Shown here: one piece after another, positions 1-9,061 of the stretch
Position numbering within the stretch: the stretch's first letter is position 1
Layout of the letters: each line of letters begins with the position of its first letter
DNA from: an uncultured Pirellula sp.
GTDB taxonomy: Bacteria; Planctomycetota; Planctomycetia; Pirellulales; Pirellulaceae
Assembly (NCBI GenBank): GCA_903892355.1
Contig: CAITIE010000003.1
Location: 1 to 58,604 of the forward strand
Length of the DNA stretch: 58,604 nucleotides
Direction: 5' to 3'
Position numbers and translations under genes: made by a program
The notes under the pieces: generated by a model
Databases searched by the model: none
What the model saw: only the letters and a program-made list of their open reading frames with translations
What the model was told of the DNA's origin: nothing

Positions 1-89
1 ACCTCCGCTTCGCACTTGACCCAAAACTCCTTGTGCACAACAATTGCATTTACGCACTGTTTACACAAGCAACAAAAGGGCCTATGCAA

Positions 90-1136
90 ATGCGATTATG
101 CAATACTTTTAGGAAAACCGTTCATAATGGGTTCACGCTCGTCGAACTTCTCGTGGTAATTGCGATCATTGGGATCCTCGTTGGACTACTTCTTCCGGCG
201 GTTCAAGCTGCTCGCGAGGCGGCACGAAGGATGTCGTGTTCGAGCAATGTTCGGCAAGTGGTTTTGGCGACCTTGAACTATGAATCAGCGTTCAAGCGTT
301 TTCCTGGCATGCTCGGCAGCAGTAGCTATTCGCCCCAAGCTCGTATCCTGCCGCACATGGAGCAAAACAATCTTCATCAAGGCATCGATTATGGACGCCC
401 TTTGCTCACCGGACCTGTCTTTGCCGCTCGATTTGACCCAACTCTAGCGAATCTGATCATTCAGAAAATCCCCACGTTTCTATGCCCCAGCGACGCAGAA
501 GACCCTCTATTCCCAACCATCTTGGCGAACAATACGGTTTGGAATACGGCTGGAATCAACTACATGTTCAGTATCGGTAGCGGACGCGATACCTTTTATG
601 ACGACCGTTATGAAACAGACGGTATGTTCTGGACCGGCGGGTTCGCGAAACTAGCAAAATGCGTCGATGGAACTTCCAACACAGTTCTGGTAGCCGAGAC
701 GATTCTCGGAGACAAACAAGTCAGTCCGACCATGCCGACTAGACAACCGATTCGCCGAATCGGTAACTGGCAAGGAACCACTCAAAATGCAACTCAGCCT
801 GGATTCTCTACAGGCGGCAGCACCATCGCGAATCCCAACCTTCAAGCTCTATTCTCTCGTGTGGTGAACAGTTATCGCGGAAATCGGGGTGACTGTTGGA
901 TCCGAGGGGTACCTTCAGCCACAGTGATCAATGGGTACCTGACACCGAACAACCCAATCCCAGATATCGGGTTTCATGGACGAGGCTTTTATGCATCCCG
1001 TTCTATGCACGGGAGTGGTGTACAACTCGGGTTCGTGGACGGCTCTGTTCGATTCACGGCGAATGCAGTCGATGAACTTGCGTATCGAAATACCTTTTCG
1101 GCAAATGGAGCCGAGTCTGTTACACTTGGTGATTAA
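90..1136 (+). CDS. DUF1559 domain protein with prepilin-type N-terminus
   Basis: Predicted exported pseudopilin-like protein of 348 residues. The N-terminus carries a type IV prepilin/type II secretion methylation motif (G|FTLVELLVVIAIIGILVG) followed by the continuous hydrophobic helix and the family signature LLPAVQAAREAARRMSC. Near the C-terminus MHGSGVQLGFVDGSVRF matches the H...DG motif of DUF1559. The family is massively duplicated in planctomycetes and its function is unknown; a role in surface or secretion structures is inferred from the pilin-like leader. I chose ATG 90 because an AAAAGGG stretch lies 9 nt upstream; ATG 84 and an upstream non-ATG start are also possible. The gene precedes a PQQ-propeller gene on the same strand. 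Family assignment is firm, function is not. Confidence 0.93.
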   Translation: MRLCNTFRKTVHNGFTLVELLVVIAIIGILVGLLLPAVQAAREAARRMSCSSNVRQVVLATLNYESAFKRFPGMLGSSSYSPQARILPHMEQNNLHQGIDYGRPLLTGPVFAARFDPTLANLIIQKIPTFLCPSDAEDPLFPTILANNTVWNTAGINYMFSIGSGRDTFYDDRYETDGMFWTGGFAKLAKCVDGTSNTVLVAETILGDKQVSPTMPTRQPIRRIGNWQGTTQNATQPGFSTGGSTIANPNLQALFSRVVNSYRGNRGDCWIRGVPSATVINGYLTPNNPIPDIGFHGRGFYASRSMHGSGVQLGFVDGSVRFTANAVDELAYRNTFSANGAESVTLGD

Positions 1137-1204
1137 CGCGTTCCCGCCAATGAGTTGGCGATTCCTCGGACTTGCTTTTTCCAACCCCGCTTTTGGAACC
1201 AATA

Positions 1205-2524
1205 ATGCTTTTTGCACCTCATGCGATCCTTTTTGTGGTGGCCTTCGCACAGATTTCAGCAGACCCTACTGTGTGGCCTAACTTCCTCGGTCCGAAATCT
1301 CTAGCGGTCGATGAACAATCGATCCCGCTTACATGGTCACCAAATCAAAACGTGGCATGGGAGCGAGAGATTACGGGCTATGGTCAGAGCAGCCCGGTCG
1401 TATGGAACGAAGTGGTGTATGTTTCTTCCGTTGAAGGGAAGATGAAGGAAAATCTGATCGTTTCCGCATACTCGATCGCTTCTGGCGAGAAAGTCTGGGA
1501 ACAGAAAATCGGGACAACGCACCAAAGCGAAAACTCGGACTACTTTTCCCGCGCAGCTCCAACACCCGTCGTTTCGGAGTTGGGTGTCACGGTTTGGTTT
1601 GAAAATGGAGATCTGTTCACGTTTGATCATGCTGGTCGACAACTCTGGCACGCTGATTTGGTCAACCAATACGGTCCTATCCAATCCCGACACGGCCTCT
1701 CTTCCTCATTAGCCCAATGGAACAAAAGCATCTTCGTCTGGGTCCAAAGGGAGCAGCAACCCTACCTGCTATGTGTGAATCAGGCGACTGGGAGCGTCCT
1801 TTGGAAGAAAGAAATGGAACCTGGAACCTCGTGGAGTTCACCAACGATCGTTCCAATGAATAGCGAAGAAACTCACTTGGTTGTAAGCGCTGCGGGTAAC
1901 GCGAACGCTGGGAAACTGATTGGCATCGATCCAACAACCGGCGAAACGGCATGGGAACTCAGTGGATTGGCAGGCAACACGACTCCAACCCCAACATTCG
2001 TAAAACCGGGACGGTTTCTCGTGGGGGCCTCCGCCGGTCGCGAGGGTGGACCGACCAAGGAAGCCGTCGCATCGAACGGCTTGGTAGCTGTAGAAAAGCA
2101 GGACGGCCGCTGGCAACCTCGCTACATCTGGCGTTCCGCTCGCGCTACCTGCGGATTCTGCTCCCCGATCGCACACCGAGGTCTTGCCTACTTTGTCGAC
2201 CGACGAGGACGACTCTTCTGCTTGGATGTGGAATCCGGCGACGAAGTCTTCAGCGAAAACCTTGAGCATTCGGTATGGGCTACTCCGCTAGCCATCGGCT
2301 CCCGCGTTTACTTCGTGGGCGAGGACGGGATGACTACGGTGATCGAGGCCGACCGTACTTTTAAGAAACTTGCCTTCAATGAATTATGGAAGACGGAATC
2401 AACTGCCGGCGAAGAGAACAGCCCTCGAAACACGCTCAGCCGAACACGCCAATATGCCGCTTGTGCGATCTCCAACGCTCTTGTCATCCGCCGTGGGGAT
2501 CGACTCTACTGCTTAAAGCCCTAA
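1205..2524 (+). CDS. Secreted PQQ-like beta-propeller repeat protein
   Basis: A 439-residue protein with a signal peptide (MLFAPHAILFVVAFAQISA, cleavage likely before DPTVWPNFLG). The body is built of PQQ/WD-like beta-propeller blades: recurring W-x(n)-G-x-SSP, tWSSPTIV, GKLIGIDPTTGETAWEL and RLFCLDVESGDEVF motifs, with AxDxxTGxxxW cores. It resembles BamB and the many planctomycete outer-wall-binding-like proteins. No catalytic residues can be named, so a quinoprotein dehydrogenase activity is not supported; a structural or binding role in the periplasm is more likely. ATG 1205 is preferred over the upstream in-frame start because it places the signal peptide at the very N-terminus. It lies 68 bp after the DUF1559 gene, so the two may be cotranscribed. 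Confidence 0.88.
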   Translation: MLFAPHAILFVVAFAQISADPTVWPNFLGPKSLAVDEQSIPLTWSPNQNVAWEREITGYGQSSPVVWNEVVYVSSVEGKMKENLIVSAYSIASGEKVWEQKIGTTHQSENSDYFSRAAPTPVVSELGVTVWFENGDLFTFDHAGRQLWHADLVNQYGPIQSRHGLSSSLAQWNKSIFVWVQREQQPYLLCVNQATGSVLWKKEMEPGTSWSSPTIVPMNSEETHLVVSAAGNANAGKLIGIDPTTGETAWELSGLAGNTTPTPTFVKPGRFLVGASAGREGGPTKEAVASNGLVAVEKQDGRWQPRYIWRSARATCGFCSPIAHRGLAYFVDRRGRLFCLDVESGDEVFSENLEHSVWATPLAIGSRVYFVGEDGMTTVIEADRTFKKLAFNELWKTESTAGEENSPRNTLSRTRQYAACAISNALVIRRGDRLYCLKP

Positions 2525-2560
2525 GTCGAATCGGGTATTTCAATTGGAGAAATCCCCTCG

Positions 2561-2591
2561 CACTACCGCGGCCCATCGCGGCGGTGTAGTG
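2561..2591. terminator. Candidate hairpin terminator between convergent genes
   Basis: An inverted repeat pairs CACTACCGC with GCGGTGTAGTG (one 2-nt bulge) and is followed by TTTCT on the plus strand. It sits between the convergent stop codons of the PQQ-propeller gene and the cyclase-repeat gene. The T-tract is short, so intrinsic termination is plausible but unproven. Confidence 0.45.
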
Positions 2592-2612
2592 TTTCTGGCT
2601 ATGGGCAAACGA

Positions 2613-3761
2613 TTACCTTTGATAAATCGGAAGGTAATGGTATTTCACGGACAAACTCAGAACCGCCATCGATGTGGAGTAGACGGAACCCGCGTTTTGT
2701 TCCTCACCACCCGATGATTCCCACGCTCCGTTTGCCTTCTGCTTGGACAGCAACAACTCCGAAACGATCTTGGCCGCACGTTCTGCGTGCGTTCCACCTC
2801 GCTGATGCATGCCTTGAGCGAAGTAATAAAGACCATACAGAATAAACCGGTCACTCCATTGCGGCGGATGGTCCAACAACCAATCCGACGCACCGAGTAC
2901 CAGCGGCGACTCATACTGGCCGCATACCTGCATCGCCAACAATCCCGCGGATGTCATCGTGAACGAGGGGCCTCCCCCGTTGGCTTCATACGAAAATCCA
3001 CTCTTTGGATCCCTGGGGGTTCCTTGTGAATCCAATGGAGATGTGAACGATCGCTTGAGGTAACCAACCGCATCATCGATCGTCGATGACGAGACATCGA
3101 GACCATCATTCTTGGCACTTCGCAGCGCCATCAGTTGCCATACGCTCACCGAGAGATCGCTATCCCCGGCATCGGGCGTATATCGCCATCCGCCGCGCGC
3201 GTTGGCTCCTTTCTTGACCCGTTGGCTACGAACAATTAGATCGATAGCCTTTTGACAAGCCTCATGAACATCGCGATCCATCGATGAATCCAACGTCATC
3301 CCCAGCATCTCGGTCAGCATCAACGAAACGATTCCGTGGCCATACATCCGAGAACCGTCCGAGGCCCCAAAATAACCCGCCTTGTCCTGACGCCCCTCCC
3401 CGAGCAGAAATTTCAAACCTCGAGTCATGGCGACTCCCTCCGGACTCGAGTCCGACGGCTGATGCCCCACGGAGGCCATCGCCATGATCGCCAAGGCCGT
3501 CATGGCATTGTCATGCCCTCGATCAGTGATGGAGCCATTGGGCTTTTGCTGCGACAGCAAATACCCAATCGCTTTGGTTACCGCAGCATCGATATCATCC
3601 TTTTGGAACGCCTCCTGCGCGACCACATTCCGAGATGTCGCAAACAGGAAAACGACCGCGATGGCAAAAAAAGTGATTGCACGTTGCCAGCGACGAGTCA
3701 AACAGCACCCTTGGAAATGGCGATCCCATTCGGAATCGCGATCAGAGATTCCCATCGCCAT
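2613..3761 (-). CDS. Secreted prenyltransferase/squalene-oxidase-repeat protein
   Basis: A 382-residue protein. After an N-terminal hydrophobic segment (about residues 28-45, ITFFAIAVVFLFATS...NVVAQ) it shows terpenoid-cyclase-like alpha-toroid repeats: GYLLSQQKPNGSI, GGWRYTPDAGDSDLSVSVWQLMAL, LLLSKQKANGAWE...AGSVYSTSMAVLSL. These are QxxxGxW-like repeats as in squalene-hopene cyclase, but no clear DXDD catalytic motif is visible, so cyclase activity is not supported; alpha-toroid proteins of this kind are common and uncharacterised in planctomycetes. ATG 3761 is chosen because the longer frame would run far into the MoxR gene, whose stop codon lies 25 bp upstream. It is the last gene of the VWA-MoxR operon, which suggests a shared job in envelope protein maturation (inference). 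Confidence 0.85.
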   Translation of the reverse strand: MAMGISDRDSEWDRHFQGCCLTRRWQRAITFFAIAVVFLFATSRNVVAQEAFQKDDIDAAVTKAIGYLLSQQKPNGSITDRGHDNAMTALAIMAMASVGHQPSDSSPEGVAMTRGLKFLLGEGRQDKAGYFGASDGSRMYGHGIVSLMLTEMLGMTLDSSMDRDVHEACQKAIDLIVRSQRVKKGANARGGWRYTPDAGDSDLSVSVWQLMALRSAKNDGLDVSSSTIDDAVGYLKRSFTSPLDSQGTPRDPKSGFSYEANGGGPSFTMTSAGLLAMQVCGQYESPLVLGASDWLLDHPPQWSDRFILYGLYYFAQGMHQRGGTHAERAAKIVSELLLSKQKANGAWESSGGEEQNAGSVYSTSMAVLSLSVKYHYLPIYQR

Positions 3762-3786
3762 GGTACGAGTAACAGCGAAACGCGAG

Positions 3787-4794
3787 CTACAGATCATCGG
3801 CGCGTTCATTGACTTTCTCGAGAATGTCGAGCAACACACGGTCGACCTCGACCCCTTCGGCTTGGGCCTCGAAATTGAGCAGTACTCGATGCCGCAGGGA
3901 TGGGAGCATGACGCGACGAATGTCTTCGAAGCTGACGTTGTACCGCCCATCGAGCAACGCACGCACCTTGGATGCCAAAGCGATGGTTTGGGCACCGCGA
4001 GGGCTGGCGCCCCAGCGAATGTATTGATTGGTGACATCCGGTGCCAGAATTCCACCGGGGTGCGTCGCCAGGACCAGCCTAGCGATGTAGTCCTGAACAT
4101 GGTTTGCCAAAACCACCTGCCGCACCAATCGCTGCCAATGCAGAATCTCTTCACCATCCATTACTTTTTCGGGCACTACGGTCACGCCGCGCGTTGTCCG
4201 ATCGATGATCGTGTTCAACTCTTCCCGCGTTGAATACCCGACCACGAGCTTGAACATGAATCGGTCCAACTGCGCTTCGGGAAGCGGATATGTTCCCTCC
4301 TGTTCGATCGGGTTCTGGGTCGCCAGCACAAAAAACGGCTTCTTCAACTCGTATTTTATCCCCGATACGGTAACCGTCCCTTCCTGCATGGTTTCGAGCA
4401 ATGCCGATTGGGTCTTCGGAGTAGCGCGGTTGATTTCGTCGGCCAAGCAGATTTGAGTAAAAATCGGCCCCTTCTGAAATTGAAATTCGCGGCGGCCTTC
4501 GTTCTCGACAATCATATTGGTACCGAGAATGTCGGACGGCATCAAATCCGGGGTGAACTGAACCCGATTAAAATCCAGTGCCATGGTCTCTGACAAGGTC
4601 CGAATGAGCATGGTTTTCCCAAGTCCCGGGACACCCTCGAGCAGACAGTGGCCTCCGACGAATATCGCGGTCAACACACCGTTGACAATCTCGTCATGAC
4701 CAACGATCACACGTCCGATATGCGCTCGTACGGCTTGGTAGCGATCGCGAAACCTCTCCGCCTCTTGCTGCATCGTTTCCGCAACATTACTCAT
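3787..4794 (-). CDS. MoxR-family AAA+ ATPase
   Basis: A 335-residue cytoplasmic AAA+ ATPase of the MoxR family, which act as chaperones in maturation or metal loading of complexes, usually next to VWA-domain proteins. Walker A is GVPGLGKT (residues 54-61) and Walker B lies in ICLADEINRATPKTQSALLE. The sensor-1 region reads VLATQNPIEQEGTYPLPEAQ and the MoxR signature LDRFMFK follows. Length is normal for the family. ATG 4794 is preferred; an in-frame GTG 33 nt upstream has no ribosome-binding site. The gene lies between the large VWA protein (59 bp upstream) and the cyclase-repeat protein, all minus strand. A DUF58 gene, the usual partner, is absent from this cluster. Confidence 0.95.
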   Translation of the reverse strand: MSNVAETMQQEAERFRDRYQAVRAHIGRVIVGHDEIVNGVLTAIFVGGHCLLEGVPGLGKTMLIRTLSETMALDFNRVQFTPDLMPSDILGTNMIVENEGRREFQFQKGPIFTQICLADEINRATPKTQSALLETMQEGTVTVSGIKYELKKPFFVLATQNPIEQEGTYPLPEAQLDRFMFKLVVGYSTREELNTIIDRTTRGVTVVPEKVMDGEEILHWQRLVRQVVLANHVQDYIARLVLATHPGGILAPDVTNQYIRWGASPRGAQTIALASKVRALLDGRYNVSFEDIRRVMLPSLRHRVLLNFEAQAEGVEVDRVLLDILEKVNERADDL

Positions 4795-4853
4795 CGATAT
4801 TGATTCTTTCGCGTAGTTGGTTTTCACTTGGGAGGATCGAAACAGGACGTCGC

Positions 4854-7800
4854 TTATGGGTTATTCTTTTTGGCCTTGCGCTTTGCTTCCAACAACCTAG
4901 AAGTATAGCTCTGATCATCCTCAGTTTGCATACTCGGCTTCGCAGTGGCCGCAACATTCGGCTTGCCAGAACTCGGTTCGGCCCCAAACGCGGCTGAACT
5001 TCGCCCAGGACCCTCGTCGACCTCCGTGACTTCAAAGGTTACTGCAGAGCGTTGGCGTTCCAAATCTCCCGATACTTGGGACTTGCTTTTCCGTAGTTGG
5101 TCGAGACTCTTTTGACGCTGCTGGTCGGCACCACTGGTTCGGGACCTTCCTAACCATTGGGCGATAGCTCGGAGCGGAGCCCCCAAATCCAAAGCCACAC
5201 GCCGTACGAACACGTCTGCAAAAAAGAGGGTGGAACCGATCAAGACGGCAAGGGGCCAAATATCCTTGAGGGATTTGGCCGGAGGCAACCCGGGTCGGTA
5301 GGTGTCGATCCCAACCAGCTCTTCCAGATTTCCCTGTTCGAGGGCCGGAGCCAGCTCGCCTGGTTCCCCACCGTTCGGTTTTTGTTCCGCGAGCTGTTCG
5401 AGCAGCCGCATGTTGGCTTGTCGAACTCGGTACTCATCAGAAAACGGAACGGTGACTCCCGTGGTGATATTGGCCTTGCCAGCCCCTGGACTCACACTGA
5501 CCATAAAGCTACCTGCCGATTCGGGCACAAACTCACCGATGTACCGTCCCGGTGCCTGCTGATTGAGGGGAACCGAAATGGGCTTGAGATCCGGACCGAT
5601 CGCCGTCGCGCTCATATCCATGAAATTCAAGAACTTATCGTTCGCATCCAACGCATTGACAATGATCTGCACCCGACCGTCTTTCGCTTGTGTCGCCACA
5701 GAGTACTTCCCATCATCGTTGGAAGGGCGCATAGTCCATCGAACCAACTGGGAGAAGAACTGATCGTAGTAGGCTGAGCCGACCCAATCCGCGGCCCAGC
5801 GTTTTCCCGCATCGCTGGTGAAGACGGCGGTTCTTCCCAGTCCATAGCTCCATGTCGCCAAGATATTTGCGGTTTCAACTTCTTGGGGTTGTGGCGAGAT
5901 AATCGGGATCTCAACCAACGGGCTATCTTTGCGCTCAGTCAATACAAATCCTCTCAGCGTCGGCAACTGCCCACGGATACCGGACATCACTTCATGGCCC
6001 GGCATCTGAATAATCGGGGCAATGCCTCCCGGGGGTTCAAAAACAAGTGGCTTCGCCACCCGTCTGGCTTCTCGCATAAAAATTTTCGGGAGGGCGCCAG
6101 CATTGGTGACAACGTAATAATTGCCCCCCGTTCGGTTCGCGATCCTTTTGAGTTCCGCCGTCCCCACAGAGCCGTGAGCACCGACGGCCACGGTCGATAT
6201 TTTGACTTTATTATTGACGAAGTCTGCTAACACTCCATTGGATGCCGGAGTCGGGTCACCGTCGCTGATCACGATCATGTGCTTGACCGAAGCATCGTTT
6301 TTCTTGAGCGACTTAATCGCCAATTTCAGCGACGAGTCAAAATCGGGCATATCCCCTGGGACCATTCTGCTGATCCGGGATCGCATCATCTGCTTGTTCT
6401 CGCCAACCTTGGCCAGACCGTTGGAGGAATCTCCCCACAGCCATTTGTCGCCGCTCATATCGTATTGCACGACGCCGCAGTAATCCTGAGGACCCAACGC
6501 ATCCAACGCAGACTTGCCAATCACTTTCTGCCAGTAGTTTCCCTCCGCCATTTCCGATGCGTGCATCACCATGGCCAATGCCCCGACCGCGTTCACCTTG
6601 GAATTCTTGATCGCAAAATTCACTGGCATCGCGGCTTCGATCTTGGTGTTGGTCCACCCCCCGGCACCGAAGGCTTCAGGCCCACCGAGCATCACGAGCC
6701 CCATGCCAAATTGCTGGACGCTTTGCACCAACATTTCGATTTGATCATCGGTGATCGAAACGATCTGCGCAGCTTCTTCTCCGCTGCTCCGTGGAACTCC
6801 CGCGAAAATCACGGAATCGTAGCTTTGAAGTTCCACCAAGCTTGAGAACAAGTTCGGCGCCGAACGGACATCGACTTCGATATCATTGCGCCGGAGCGCA
6901 TCGACCAACGGTTCGTAGTCCCCGATATTGGCCGAGTCTTCGATCAACATGACGCGACCGCGACCGCGGGCATATGTGAACGCGGTCGCTCGGTTGTTTT
7001 GCGAGATCGTATCTTCCGAAGGATCGCTCGCGATGAACTCCGCTTCGTAGGTATAGCCCGCCGTTTCCTCAATGCGGTGTGGAAAAGGGATAATGTTAAT
7101 GTCGCGATCGAGGGTGGTGGGAGCATCCACCAATACCTCGACTTGGTTGCCGATGCGACGCACGACGCGCAACCGCCCATCGACATCCTTCTCCGGTTGC
7201 CCCGGTTCCTGGTACCGATGGATCACAACACGAGCATCCACCGTTTGCCCTTGTCTCACGAAACCAGGAATATCGATCTTTTCGACCAATAGCTCCGTCG
7301 ATGTGTCTAAACGGATCGGGACAACGTCGATACCCACACCGGTCTCCGCCAATCGTTTCGCAGCGTTATCCGCAGACCCCAACGTTTGATTCCCATCGGT
7401 CAATACGACGATCCGTTTCGCGGAATCCTCCAGAAAACTCGCCGCGGCAAGTTTCATCGCACCTTCGAGATTCGTCGCATCGGTCGTCCCAAAGTAGCTT
7501 TCTGGTTTCGACAACGGTGGTAAATTCTCATCCAGCGGCGGAATCTCGATAGACGCTTCTTTGCCAAAGACAATCAGCCCTGCACGGTCGAAGCGGCGTT
7601 CGCGACGATGCGATTTCACACTCTCGATCGCATACCGAAGCATCAATTGCCGCTTGGCACTCGGAATCGAGTCGCTCTGATCGAGAACGTAAATGACCGT
7701 CTGCCGCTCGCTCGACCAAATCCACTGGATCCCCGCAAGCGCCATCACAATCCAAAGCAGCACCAGCGATCGCAGGACCAAAGCCAACCAACGCCGGACC

Positions 7801-7910
7801 GGACCCAAGCCCGACAACGACTGTGACCCAATCCACCAGGAAATGGGAATAAGCACGAGCAAGCTAAGCAGCCACGGGTACTGGAATCCGATCTCAAAGT
7901 TTCCCAACAT
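4854..7910 (-). CDS. Large VWA / glutamine-amidotransferase-like membrane protein
   Basis: A 1018-residue inner-membrane protein. It has two N-terminal transmembrane helices (about 10-30 and 40-65, BatA-like) and then a VWA domain with an intact MIDAS: DQSDS at 77-81, TDATN near 143 and LTDGNQ near 170. A class I glutamine-amidotransferase-like fold follows (about 318-430, GRVMLIEDS...VMLGGPEAFGAGGW), then a second VWA-like domain (about 438-600) in which the DxSxS position reads MHASEM, so its MIDAS is degenerate. A C-terminal helix (PLAVLIGSTLFFADVFV) and a charged tail complete the protein. ATG 7910 puts the first helix at the N-terminus. It heads the operon with MoxR, and VWA-MoxR pairs usually work in assembly or stress adaptation of the envelope. 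The substrate is unknown. Confidence 0.9.
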   Translation of the reverse strand: MLGNFEIGFQYPWLLSLLVLIPISWWIGSQSLSGLGPVRRWLALVLRSLVLLWIVMALAGIQWIWSSERQTVIYVLDQSDSIPSAKRQLMLRYAIESVKSHRRERRFDRAGLIVFGKEASIEIPPLDENLPPLSKPESYFGTTDATNLEGAMKLAAASFLEDSAKRIVVLTDGNQTLGSADNAAKRLAETGVGIDVVPIRLDTSTELLVEKIDIPGFVRQGQTVDARVVIHRYQEPGQPEKDVDGRLRVVRRIGNQVEVLVDAPTTLDRDINIIPFPHRIEETAGYTYEAEFIASDPSEDTISQNNRATAFTYARGRGRVMLIEDSANIGDYEPLVDALRRNDIEVDVRSAPNLFSSLVELQSYDSVIFAGVPRSSGEEAAQIVSITDDQIEMLVQSVQQFGMGLVMLGGPEAFGAGGWTNTKIEAAMPVNFAIKNSKVNAVGALAMVMHASEMAEGNYWQKVIGKSALDALGPQDYCGVVQYDMSGDKWLWGDSSNGLAKVGENKQMMRSRISRMVPGDMPDFDSSLKLAIKSLKKNDASVKHMIVISDGDPTPASNGVLADFVNNKVKISTVAVGAHGSVGTAELKRIANRTGGNYYVVTNAGALPKIFMREARRVAKPLVFEPPGGIAPIIQMPGHEVMSGIRGQLPTLRGFVLTERKDSPLVEIPIISPQPQEVETANILATWSYGLGRTAVFTSDAGKRWAADWVGSAYYDQFFSQLVRWTMRPSNDDGKYSVATQAKDGRVQIIVNALDANDKFLNFMDMSATAIGPDLKPISVPLNQQAPGRYIGEFVPESAGSFMVSVSPGAGKANITTGVTVPFSDEYRVRQANMRLLEQLAEQKPNGGEPGELAPALEQGNLEELVGIDTYRPGLPPAKSLKDIWPLAVLIGSTLFFADVFVRRVALDLGAPLRAIAQWLGRSRTSGADQQRQKSLDQLRKSKSQVSGDLERQRSAVTFEVTEVDEGPGRSSAAFGAEPSSGKPNVAATAKPSMQTEDDQSYTSRLLEAKRKAKKNNP

Positions 7911-8066
7911 GGCCTTGGTTTCGCAATCGAGAAGTCGAAGATCGCATCGAGAAGTCACAGGTCGAGCAGTCAAAGTCCACAACCTTCAGTACATTATGGA
8001 CTACCATGTTCAGATCGTGCCAGATGGCATACCCGTTTTTTGGCCGTAAGTAGCCCGTTTAAATCA

Positions 8067-8963
8067 ATGGAAATCAACGGTATCGAGATCGAAAACACGT
8101 TCGCAGAGGCATTCGACATGACTGCCACGCGGATTATTATCACAGCCACCGAACCAGCTTGGGCGCGCCGAGCCGCCGAAGCGATGACAGGATTCGCAAC
8201 CAGCGTCATCGGGTGCGGTGTCGAAGCGGGTATCGAACAGTTCCTCGATGGCGAGCATACGCCGGATGGACGACCAGGGGTGGCGGTACTAATGTTCAGT
8301 ATCAGCGGGGCTGAACTGGAAAAGCAACTGGTGCGACGGGTTGGACAGTGCGTTCTGACATGCCCCAGCACCTCGGTATTCTCCGGCCTACAAACGGAGA
8401 AAAAAATTGCGATGGGCTCGCGACTGCGCTATTTCGGTGACGGTCATCAAATCGCAAAACGGATTGGCTCCGAGCGGTACTGGCGCATCCCTGTTATGGA
8501 TGGTGAGTTCGTCTGCCAAGACTCCGTATCACGCACCAGCGCGGTCGGTGGTGGCAATTTCCTCGTCCTCGCTGAAACGATTCACGGTGCATTGCATGCA
8601 TGCGATTCCGCAGTTCGGGCGATCAAGCGAGTCCGGGGTTGCATTACTCCGTTCCCCGGAGGTGTCGCACGCAGCGGTTCGAAGGTCGGCTCGAAATACA
8701 AATCCTTAACCGCATCCACCAACGATGCTTTCTGCCCAACACTTCCGGTGCATGTCAGCACCCAAGTGCTCTCGGAAACAAGCGCGGCCCTCGAACTGGT
8801 CATCGATGGACTGACACCTGATGCTGTTCGCGAAGCGATGCGACAAGGCATCCTAGCGGCATGCGACGTCGGTCCGTCCTGCGGCGTCCGACGCATCACC
8901 GGTGGAAATTACGGAGGTAAACTTGGCCGCCACCACTTTCACCTGCACGAAATCCTCGCGTGA
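8067..8963 (+). CDS. ftr: Formylmethanofuran--tetrahydromethanopterin N-formyltransferase
   Basis: Transfers the formyl group between formylmethanofuran and tetrahydromethanopterin; in bacteria (FhcD) it works in H4MPT-dependent formaldehyde/formate oxidation. The 298-residue length matches the family. Diagnostic stretches include MEINGIEIENTFAEAFDM at the start, GFATSVIGCGVEAGIE, TPDGRPGVAVLMF, MDGEFVCQD and the final GGNYGGKLGRHHFHL. ATG 8067 matches the conserved N-terminus; the few codons upstream are not conserved. The other C1 genes (fhcABC, mch, mtdB/mtdC, fae) are not in the window. It converges on the FIST operon with a 98-bp gap. Presence of this archaeal-type enzyme in planctomycetes is known. 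Confidence 0.96.
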   Translation: MEINGIEIENTFAEAFDMTATRIIITATEPAWARRAAEAMTGFATSVIGCGVEAGIEQFLDGEHTPDGRPGVAVLMFSISGAELEKQLVRRVGQCVLTCPSTSVFSGLQTEKKIAMGSRLRYFGDGHQIAKRIGSERYWRIPVMDGEFVCQDSVSRTSAVGGGNFLVLAETIHGALHACDSAVRAIKRVRGCITPFPGGVARSGSKVGSKYKSLTASTNDAFCPTLPVHVSTQVLSETSAALELVIDGLTPDAVREAMRQGILAACDVGPSCGVRRITGGNYGGKLGRHHFHLHEILA

Positions 8964-9061
8964 CCAAGTCCTCATTGCCATGAATCGGGCATTGGGTCCT
9001 ACGCCTCTCTGGGCCTTAACGTCTCCGCATGATGCAATCCGCGTGATCTCAATCGCTGCGA

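Noticed and set aside
3762-4157. N-terminal extension of the cyclase-repeat gene
   Set aside because: The extension overlaps the MoxR coding sequence and its Cys/Trp/Ser-rich translation looks like a shadow frame.
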